Assembly: GCA_013140405.1 (NCBI GenBank)
Contig: JABFSV010000413.1
Location: 1 to 5,141 of the forward strand
Direction of reading: 5' to 3'
DNA: 5,141 bases
DNA from: Methyloglobulus sp.
GTDB lineage: Bacteria; Pseudomonadota; Gammaproteobacteria; Methylococcales; Methylomonadaceae
The position numbers were made by a program, and so were the translations under genes. Below are positions 1 through 5,141 of this stretch, piece after piece (position 1 is the stretch's first letter; every line of letters starts with the position of its first letter). The notes beneath the pieces are model-generated. The model was given only the letters and a program-made list of their open reading frames with translations. It did no database searches and had not been told where the DNA came from.

Positions 1-236
1 ACCAAAGTTGCGGCTTGGTGTGCTTTTTCTTTCCCTGGATTACGTCCTTCCGTCAATTCCAGGTGCAGATCGTTATCGCCAGCGATAATAATTGGCTTGT
101 TTGGGAATTTTTCGCGCAATAATCTTGCAACATATGGGAGATTGCCGGAATCAAAGGCAGCAACCGTTGGAAAGCCCAATACTTGCGATAAAGTGTCTAC
201 CGTTGCATAGCCTTCACCGATAACGATGGCTGGAGA
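1..236 (-). other. TOPRIM catalytic domain of primase (cut by window edge)
   Basis: Residues 1636-1713. The first TOPRIM motif is IVIGEGYATVDTLSQ with E1643; the second is IIIAGDND with D1689 and D1691, the metal-binding DxD. Between them, TVAAFDSGNLPYVARLLREK matches TraC primases. The end, EGRNPGKEKAHQAATL, corresponds to the segment that follows DxD in that family (NPG..KA..AA). TOPRIM folds hold the magnesium ions for nucleotidyl transfer, and all three acidic residues are intact. The rest of the domain and the protein's C-terminus lie beyond position 1. Confidence 0.9.
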
Positions 237-3200
237 TCGGGCAAGTGCATCAAGCCCTTGCCCTCCAGCAACCTGAAAGGTGTCTTGTTTTGCACCTCCT
301 GATGCAAACCGCTTCGTGCCATTATCTTGGATAGATTGGACAGACCGAATTTCACCGTTGATGTCTATCGCTGGCAACAACAAATCCCCTGCGGTAAAAA
401 CCAGTTTTTCAGGGTAAGATTTTCGCAATTGCTGCGACTCTCTCCGGTTTTTACCAATGATGATATTAATATCTATAGGTAGTTCAGTATTGTCATCCGG
501 CACAACCCGCAAATTGCCCAGCCTTAATTGCTTCAGTTGTAAATATGGATGATCGGCTGGTGCAGGCGGTGCTATTTCCAACAATCTTCTTACAGAGTGG
601 GCAACCGCATTTTGTTTGGCCTTATGAGCGGCTTCACGTTCTTGTAACTTAGCGGCGTTAATGGCTTTCAACTGTGCTTTTTCCGTTTCGCTCAATGTAT
701 AGCCTTTAGATTTCCATTTCAACGTATCGCCTGTCCTATTGTTCTGGATAAAACCGGCTGGATGCCCATCAAGATAGGCGACATAGAACCCCGCCCGTTC
801 ACCTGGCTTATCGCCTTCGGTCGCAATCCTGTGTGTTTGTCCGTCCATAATCGGATGCTCACCTGTTATCTGGCAACCCAATGAAACCAATGCGTCGGTA
901 AATTCTTGCTGAGGTGTTAGTGCTGGAGCTTGTTGGTCTGTTACATTTTCGGGTAACCACTGCTTCAAGGTGTCCATATTTGCATTGTCACCAACATACC
1001 AGGATTTGGCTTTTTTATCCCACATTGCCCCAGCTTCCTTGGCAATGTTCCGTTCTGTATAGGGTACGGCAAGGTATTGGCGGTCTGTCTTGGCTACATC
1101 AGTGGTTTGCGGCCAATGACTAAACAGGCTTAAATCGACATCTACCGCGACATACCATGATTGGACTCCGCGATCCCACTTTGCACCCAATTCCCTGGCT
1201 TGGTTTCTTTGATGGTATGGGACTAGGATATAGGTTTTATCCTCAAACCTTGCTTTTTTAACGGCTTCTTCATAATCAGCAGCAGTTGCATTTGACAATA
1301 GAGATAAATCTTTCGGTATTGCTGTAAAGGAAGCTGCCATCTCAGGGGTTATTGACCCACCCAAGCCATTTTCTTGTTGCCATGAGTGCCAACCTTGATC
1401 TAGCATTTTTGCAACTGCTTCATATTGATTGCTCATGTTTTCACTATGCTTACTTTCCAATTCGGCTAGTGAACGTAAATTTTTAAGGGCAAAATCAAAT
1501 TTACCTTGTTGAACCAGATCAATAGTACCAACCGACATTTCTCTAGCAACCCCATATGCTGCCTCATCATTCCAGCGTGATATGCTGGCTATGGCATTCT
1601 CAATGCTAATGACAACGGAGTTGCTTAGTGCAATGGAAGTTTCTGCCTTTTCAGGCATTAAGGTATCTTCCGAGACTTTTGAAATCCTGGCTTGAGTTTG
1701 ATTTTTTTGTTGACTATGCTCATGGTGAACAGCTAAATCTTGTGCTTGTTTTTGCTCAAGACCCAACACAAACGCCTGTATCTTTTCAGCATCAGCCGCC
1801 GCCCGAAAGATTTCAAGCGGATCGTCCCTTAGCGTCTTAATCCAAGAACCCACATACGCTGCATGTTGTCCAGGATCATGTCCGATGCCCAAGGTATCGC
1901 CTAATAACATACTTGATATTTCGGCGCGTAATTCTTCTTTTCCATAGCCTTCACTGCCAAACGGATGCGCCAAGTCACGGTTAAGCCGAGATTCATGGCC
2001 TGTCCAATGGCCAAGTTCGTGAAGGGCTGTGGCATAATATTTATCCGCACTGGGGAATTGCCCCTTTTCCGGTAAATGAATACTGTCGGACGATGGCCGA
2101 TAAAATGCCCTGCCACCGGCACTATGGTTTATCAAAGCACCTGATGACGATATAATAAATTCGGCGCGTTCGATAGCATCCCAAGTTTGTTCCTTTTTTT
2201 GCAATGGGGGCAACCCCTCGATTTGTTCGGCGTTAAACACCGTCGCATAAAACACACGCGGCCTTTCCAGCTTGACCGTTATCTTTACTGGATTCCCCTC
2301 GTCGTCCAACACAGCTTTGCCGTGTTCGTCTTTTTTGATGTGTTCTTCGGTAAATTTCCAATATTGGATAGTTGTCCCTTTTTCACCCCTACGGACTTGT
2401 CCGTCCAGTTCACTGGCTTGCTTATAGGTCATCCAGCGTTGATCATCACGCTCCTGTGACATGAGCTGTAAGGCATTGATGCCTTTATAGCGATTGCCGG
2501 TGAGTGGGTTAAACGGCACAAATGAACCGGATTCCCCAGCTTCCCAAGGCCGTTGCCAGGGCGCAGTGCCTTGTTCCAGTTGCTTGATTATGTTTTCGGC
2601 GACGGTTTCATGGAAGGGTTTCTTGTTTTCATTCATTGGCATAACCTCCTGTGGGTTATCACGGTATGATTTGAAAATGCTTACGATGTCAGTGGCTGAT
2701 TTGCCACTGGCTTGAGAATTTGAGGATTTAGTTGTTACTGGCTTTGGAACACCGTAATCTTGTTCAGACTTATTGTCTGCTTGGTTGCGGTTCTTCTCTA
2801 TTAAATCGACGACAGGTTTGGATTGGGTGATGCGCTCGAAAGCCTCCAGCCCTTTTCCGCCTGTGGGAATAAAAACCCTTTCTTGCCAATTGATCCGCTC
2901 AATGAATGCACCTTGGTCTTTAAGCACCCGTTTTTCGGCTTCGGTCAGGTAACTGCGCCCTTTAATTTCGATTCTATCTTCATGGTTGACCTTTGCGGTG
3001 GAAATTTCCCAACCGTTGGAAAGAATGGCTTTGCTGCCATCCTTGATGGCAGTGAATAGCTCATAAGCCGTCATATTCGACATACTGGATTCAAGTCCCA
3101 GGTTCTTAAGCGTCTGCTTGGCAGATTTTGAACTGACAAACCGTCCCAGCAGCATCTCGCCGTCATCGGTCTGTAGTCTGTAAATCTTTTCAGAACCCTC

Positions 3201-5141
3201 GACCCGATCCCAGATGGGTAGGATGACACCGACTATCATCCTCGTGGCCTTGGTTTCCGTCTTCGGCGCATTTTTGACTTGTGCCGTCCACAGCTTTTCC
3301 GCTTCGGCCTCATCAATCGCCCTGGACAAGGTGACTTTCTGGTAACTGTTTACGCTATTAACCGAAACAGTCCGGTAATCCCAACCACGATGAATCACAT
3401 CGGCATTATCGACATAGCTATGGCCATCTTTTTTGATGGAATAAATGACACCGCGTCGAACTGTCTTTCCATCCGAATTGATCCGCTCACCAATATCTTT
3501 CAAATAGAAGACATCACCTTTATGCTTGCCATACTCCGATACAAACCAACCGCTTAAATCATTGGCTAGTTGCAGCCGCTTACTGGTTAACTGAAGTGCT
3601 TCTGCCCAATCGTAATAATGAAGTTCATGAGTGACATCCAGTTCTACATAGCGGGTTTGTGCGCCGGATGCCTTATCTTCATAAGCAATATCATCGCGGG
3701 TTTTCTTGATGCTCACCGCTTTCAAAGTCTGCAAGCCACTGTCATACAAGCCATGTTGTTTTGCGTATTCGACGGCCTCTATAAGCCTTTTCTCGAATTC
3801 ATCAAACACAGCGTTTTGCTGGCCGGTTTTAAGCGACAGCAACCGGTTCAAGAACTGAGGGATCGCCGGGATTTTGGTCTCACAGAATGAGCCGTTTGAA
3901 TCAAAAAGATTCAAGCCCATTTGTTTGGTCACCTCGTTGAAGGACAAACTGGTCGCACCTCGGTACAGTTCGCCAAAGAAAATGTTTAAGGCCGTGGTTG
4001 CATATTCGCTTTCAAGGTTATCCGCCGACGTAAACATACCTTGACCGGTCGCTTCCCGTTGCCCCCGCGTCAATGCGCCTAACTGATCCAGTCGCCGTGC
4101 AATAGACGATACAAAACGCTTTTGTGCTTTCAGGTTGGTCGTTGGCAGGACATAATGCGGTTCTTGGGCTTGGTTTGTCCGATGGGTACGCCCGAAACCT
4201 TGCACCGCCGAATCAGCCCGCCAACCCGGTTGCAAAATGTAATGGATGCGCTTACGCTTATTTTCGGCGGTATTGTCGGCATGGAAGCTGTAACCCGTGC
4301 CGCCTGCACCTGAAAACACCAATATTTTCTTTTTGTCGTTCTGGAATGCCGCTGCATCCGCCCTTGATGAATGTTTGCCGCGTTTTTCTTCAACGACCTT
4401 CAAATTGCCGTCATCATCGCGGGTCTGGACAAAACGGCGGCTACGGCCAGTGACTTCCGCGACCATGTCAGAACCGAAGGCGTTTATAATGGAATCTAAG
4501 GGATTTTCAGGGACACGAATTTGTTTCAGCGTTTCTAACAATGCATCGCGCAAGGCAATGGCTTCGCGGTCAAAAACTTGGTTTCCGTCTGAATCCATAA
4601 CCGGTACGTAGATTTTGTTGCCGTTATCATCCGTTGACTCTTGATACGCCGCCACCGGAAAACCATTCCTGACATAATCCATCAACATCTGACGGGGCGT
4701 GAAATCAAGGTCTTCTAGCGCTGCATTCTGGGCGGTCGCTTCGGCAATGATGCGCTCTTGGGCGGCCTCATTGGTATTGACCAACTGGATGATGGCAACG
4801 TTACCAGCATCCAGTTGTCGCCTGATATCATCAATGACACGGGGCGTTTGCAAGGACGTGATGACTTGGTTAAAAAAACGTTGGTGTGCGCCCCAAAATT
4901 GCGCCATTGCAGCACTTTTGGCATTGCCGTTGCTCCCTGCCTGGGTAATTTCAAGTGCCGCATCGACATTGTTTAATACAATTTGCCAAGCCCCGGCCAA
5001 TTCATTGTAAATATCTTCTTGTAATTCAGATAGCTTGTGTTCCAACCGTTCGTAACTTACCCCTTCATAAGACAGGGAACGGGCGATATACATGCCCATC
5101 GCTTTCATATCGCGGCTTATCAGTTCCATTGAAGCGATACC
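1..5141 (-). CDS. Giant polyvalent protein: Sno helicase, ArdC, metallopeptidase, DUF5710 repeats and TraC-type primase (partial at both ends)
   Basis: A single minus-strand frame runs through the whole window for 1713 codons without a stop; codons occupy positions 3k to 3k+2 of the plus strand. Both ends are missing, so the full protein is larger. The domains, in order, are the end of a Sno ATPase lobe (1-204), the Sno helicase C lobe (about 205-440), a Sno-associated C-terminal region (441-783), a linker (784-835), ArdC-N (about 840-972), a zincin peptidase with HELGH at 1041-1045, a helical linker (1126-1302), two DUF5710-like repeats (1303-1343, 1355-1395) and a TraC-like primase with TOPRIM (1411 to the edge). 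Key residues of each recognised catalytic domain inside the window are intact, so this does not look like a decayed gene. Such fusions are known from conjugative elements and phages as polyvalent proteins; the expected role is establishing and protecting incoming DNA. An internal start at 2636 could also give a shorter product. The frame is certain; the combined function is inferred. Confidence 0.95.
237..560 (-). other. TraC-type primase core before TOPRIM
   Basis: Residues 1528-1635. It starts at APADHPYLQLKQLRLGNLRV (1528-1547), goes on through GKNRRESQQLRK to DLLLPAIDINGEIRSVQSIQ (1586-1605), and ends with NGTKRFASGGAKQDTFQVAG (1607-1626). The patterns 'HPYL..K.L', 'LL.P..D.NG.I.S.Q.I...G.KRF..GG' are what I know from TraC/DnaG-like plasmid primases just before the TOPRIM fold. 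Substrate and partner cannot be told from the sequence. Confidence 0.8.
681..911 (-). other. N-terminal region of a TraC-type plasmid primase
   Basis: Residues 1411-1487. It holds PQQEFTDALVSLGC, HPIMDGQTHRIATEGDKPGE (1429-1448), RAGFYVAYLDGHPAGFIQNN (1449-1468), the residues RTGDTLKWKSKGYTLS and a charged helix start. From memory, this series (MDG..HRI..EGDK.GE..GFYV..LDGHPAG.I.NNRTG) is characteristic of the N-terminal part of TraC-like primases of conjugative elements, which prime second-strand synthesis on transferred DNA. I see no CHC2 zinc finger. A charged helix rich in A, K, E and Q (SETEKAQLKAINAAKLQERE, 1484-1503) links it to the primase core and may form a coiled coil. Confidence 0.8.
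957..1079 (-). other. DUF5710-like repeat, copy 2
   Basis: Residues 1355-1395. The core is YLAVPYTERNIAKEAGAMWD followed by SWYVG (1356-1384). It shares with copy 1 the fixed residues V-P-Y, R-N, A, E, G-A, W-D and S-W-Y-V at identical spacing, so the pair is best read as an internal duplication or tandem domain. This copy is the nearer one to the primase, the usual place for this domain. A short variable tail (WLPENVTDQQAPALTPQQ) joins it to the primase part. Confidence 0.85.
1113..1235 (-). other. DUF5710-like repeat, copy 1
   Basis: Residues 1303-1343. The core is YILVPYHQRNQARELGAKWD followed by SWYV (1304-1331), fitting the pattern VPYxxRNxAxExGAxWDxxxxSWYV. DUF5710 is a small domain found in polyvalent and primase proteins of mobile elements; its function is not established, and nucleic-acid binding is a common guess. 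It lies 52 residues before a second copy with the same pattern. Confidence 0.8.
1236..1766 (-). other. Unrecognised AT-rich, helix-rich linker between peptidase and DUF5710 repeats
   Basis: Residues 1126-1302. It begins glutamine- and histidine-rich (LEQKQAQ, then AVHHEHSQQKNQTQ, 1137-1150), then shows likely amphipathic helices: SNSVVISIENAIASISRW (1173-1190), SVGTIDLVQQGKFDFALKNL (1203-1222), RSLAELESKH and NQYEAVAKMLDQGWHSWQQE (1238-1257). I know of no family for it. GC is low: by hand count 20 of 60 bases at 1441-1500, 22 of 60 at 1261-1320 and 22 of 60 at 1681-1740, against 38 of 60 at 4021-4080 in the helicase part. It could be a separately acquired or fast-evolving insert. It has no catalytic motif, cysteine cluster or membrane segment. 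Confidence 0.5.
1767..2186 (-). other. Zincin-like metallopeptidase domain (ArdC C-terminal / MPTase-PolyVal type)
   Basis: Residues about 986-1125. The active site HELGHWTGH (1041-1049; HExxH codons at 2021-2007) provides zinc ligands H1041 and H1045 and the catalytic E1042. Downstream, FGSEGYGKEELRAEISSML (1061-1079) matches the conserved ArdC segment that should give the third ligand, most likely E1070 or E1074. Other family marks are ALINHSAGGRAFYRPSSDSI (1002-1021), HLPEKGQFPSADKYYATAL (1022-1040) and the closing helices SWIKTLRDDPLEIFRAAADA (1099-1118). The family has been proposed to cut host proteins or to process the polyprotein carrying it; no cleavage site can be recognised. All catalytic residues are present. 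Confidence 0.9.
2193..2219 (-). other. dnaX-like slippery heptamer A AAA AAG with upstream SD-like GAGGGG (candidate -1 frameshift site)
   Basis: On the minus strand, codons CAA AAA AAG (2201-2193) place A AAA AAG in the exact phase used for -1 slippage in E. coli dnaX. GAGGGG at 2219-2214 lies 14 bases upstream and could act as a stimulating Shine-Dalgarno-like element. Slippage would add 23 codons and stop at TAG (2124-2122), releasing a product with helicase and ArdC-N but no peptidase or primase. I see no convincing downstream stem-loop, which weakens the case. Confidence 0.25.
2226..2624 (-). other. ArdC-type N-terminal ssDNA-binding domain (ArdC-N, DUF1738 family)
   Basis: Residues about 840-972. 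Family hallmarks in order: FHETVAENIIKQLEQGTAPW (843-862), QRPW, the NPLTGNRYKGINALQL segment (878-893), RWMTYKQASELDGQVRRGEK (902-921), TTIQYWKF (923-930) and RPRVFYATVFNAEQIEGLPP (960-979). ArdC proteins bind single-stranded DNA and protect incoming plasmid DNA from type I restriction in the recipient. A small charged insert (TEEHIKKDEHGKAVLDDEGN, 931-950) sits in the usual variable hairpin. The domain is directly followed by the metallopeptidase unit, as in ArdC itself. The family assignment is strong; antirestriction activity here is inferred. Confidence 0.9.
2634..2650 (-). promoter_or_regulatory. Internal Shine-Dalgarno AGGAGG with two in-frame ATG codons at the ArdC start
   Basis: Reading the minus strand, AGGAGG at 2650-2645 is followed by TT, ATG (2642-2640), CCA and ATG (2636-2634). 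The first ATG is only 2 bases from the AGGAGG, too close for efficient initiation; the second is 8 bases away, near the optimum. Initiation at 2636 gives MNENKKPFHETVAENI, which looks like the natural N-terminus of a free-standing ArdC-family protein. The nested product would have at least 878 residues and contain ArdC, peptidase, DUF5710 repeats and primase without the helicase. It may be an active internal start or a relic of the time before the genes were fused. Confidence 0.6.
2637..2792 (-). other. Hydrophilic inter-domain linker at the helicase/ArdC junction
   Basis: Residues 784-835. The composition is low in hydrophobics and rich in N, Q, S, T and K (for example NRNQADNKSEQ and TTKSSNSQASGKSA), then DIVSIFKSYRDNPQEV. 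It joins two modules that usually exist as separate proteins. Both other minus-strand frames carry several stops here (TAATAG, TAA, TGATAA), while this frame has none in 52 codons. A run that long is open by chance in roughly one case in twelve, so openness alone is only modest support that the linker is translated. Confidence 0.6.
2793..3821 (-). other. Sno-associated C-terminal region, function unknown
   Basis: Residues 441-783. It starts with a helical part (EFEKRLIEAVEYAKQHGLYD, 448-467), then a strand-rich part with basic and aromatic residues: YVELDVTHELHYYDWAEAL (498-516), DVFYLKDIGERI (543-554), VIYSIKKDGHSY (565-576) and IHRGWDYRTVSVNSVNSY (583-600). A compact strand-rich unit follows, VGVILPIWDRVEGSEKIY then RLQTDDGEMLLGRFV (637-669), and the region ends near RVFIPTGGKGLEAFERI (755-771). 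I recall similar LPIWDR / YRLQTDDG sequences after Sno lobes in mobile-element proteins but cannot name a family. There is no recognisable catalytic motif, membrane segment or cysteine cluster. A nucleic-acid or partner-binding role is a guess. Confidence 0.55.
3822..4529 (-). other. Strawberry-notch helicase C-terminal lobe (Helicase_C_4-like)
   Basis: Residues about 205-440. Three Sno signatures appear in order: VAEVTGRSRRFV (227-238), SGAGGTGYSFHA (277-288, motif V region) and VQGFGRTHRTNQ (313-324, motif VI), followed by EPHYVLPTTNLKAQKRF. In motif VI, Q314, R318 and R321 are the residues expected to contact nucleotide, with R318/R321 as candidate arginine fingers; all are present. The later segment GALTRGQREATGQGMF (355-370) is also typical of bacterial Sno proteins. 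Sno proteins are SF2 helicases; the eukaryotic ones act in chromatin and signalling, while bacterial ones sit mostly in mobile elements with poorly known substrates. Domain edges are approximate. Confidence 0.9.
4530..5141 (-). other. End of Sno N-terminal ATPase lobe and connecting segment (partial)
   Basis: Residues 1-204. The opening segment (MELISRDMKA followed by MGMYIARSLSYEGVSYE, residues 5-31) matches what I know of bacterial Strawberry-notch proteins just after the ATPase core. A mostly helical stretch follows, then PRQMLMDYVRNGFP (149-162) and an acidic, DG-rich strand region that leads into the second helicase lobe. The nucleotide-binding motifs (Walker A, DExH) would lie upstream, beyond position 5141, so ATPase competence cannot be judged here. 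Similarity is from memory of the family, not from a search. Confidence 0.75.

Noticed and set aside
1901..2122. Minus-strand open frame of 73 codons out of phase with the main frame
   Set aside because: It overlaps the HELGH peptidase region in another frame, and its translation has no family likeness.
2637..2792. Possibility that this is an intergenic gap between two genes
   Set aside because: The helicase frame has no stop here and enters ArdC in phase, so the sequence as given is one gene. The out-of-phase stops (TAATAG, TGATAA) and ATGA overlap keep an ancestral two-gene state or a sequencing indel possible, but nothing in the window proves it.
3034..3052. Perfect inverted repeat CTGCCATC-ctt-GATGGCAG, a possible hairpin or terminator
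   Set aside because: It lies inside coding sequence for a conserved-looking segment and has no T tract on either side. Short hairpins of this size are expected by chance in 5 kb.
914..3890. Several plus-strand open frames of 69-92 codons, some with hydrophobic stretches
   Set aside because: All are antisense shadows of the long minus-strand frame. Hydrophobic runs on the opposite strand are expected where the real protein is rich in charged residues such as K, E, D and N.
4122..4453. Two overlapping plus-strand open frames of 63 and 109 codons
   Set aside because: They lie antisense to the most conserved helicase motifs (SGAGGTG and GRTHRTNQ), which explain the sequence constraint. The translations resemble no family, and I see no convincing ribosome binding site.
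4872..4878. T7 run on the minus strand (codons CGT TTT TTT AAC), a possible slippery site
   Set aside because: It falls in the middle of a helical part of the Sno region rather than at a domain border, and I noted no stimulating element beside it.
1..5141. CRISPR arrays, tRNA or rRNA genes, insertion-sequence ends, origins
   Set aside because: No direct-repeat array, cloverleaf, rRNA-like segment, terminal inverted repeat pair or iteron set was seen; coding sequence fills the window.

Overview
The window is one uninterrupted reading frame on the minus strand. It holds 1713 complete codons (positions 5141 down to 3) with no in-frame stop, and neither its start nor its end is inside the window. 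I translated this frame by hand from end to end; no other convincing gene is present. Residue numbers below count from the first codon at 5141.

The protein is a very large multi-domain ('polyvalent') protein of the kind carried by conjugative plasmids, integrative conjugative elements and large phages. In protein order: (1) 5141-4530, the end of the N-terminal ATPase domain of a Strawberry-notch (Sno) superfamily II helicase; its Walker A and DExH motifs lie outside the window. (2) 4529-3822, the Sno C-terminal helicase lobe, with SGAGGTGYSFHA and QGFGRTHRTNQ. (3) 3821-2793, a Sno-associated C-terminal region without a family name I can give. (4) 2792-2637, a hydrophilic linker ending in a strong internal Shine-Dalgarno sequence. 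(5) 2624-2226, an ArdC-type ssDNA-binding domain. (6) 2186-1767, a zincin metallopeptidase with HELGH. (7) 1766-1236, an AT-rich helical linker I do not recognise. (8) 1235-957, two DUF5710-like repeats. (9) 911-1, a TraC-type plasmid primase with an acidic TOPRIM centre, cut by the window edge.

The parts suit a protein acting on DNA that has just entered a cell as a single strand: a helicase to remodel it, ArdC to bind ssDNA and counter restriction, a peptidase to process host or self proteins, and a primase to start second-strand synthesis. That joint role is inference from the domains. The host is probably a proteobacterium of moderate GC, judged only from the family likeness of the ArdC/TraC parts; the species cannot be told.

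The points most worth following are the helicase-to-ArdC fusion itself, the AGGAGG plus ATG placed exactly at the fusion point (which could yield a separate ArdC-primase protein), and a dnaX-like A AAA AAG heptamer in the correct frame at the hinge between the ArdC and peptidase domains.
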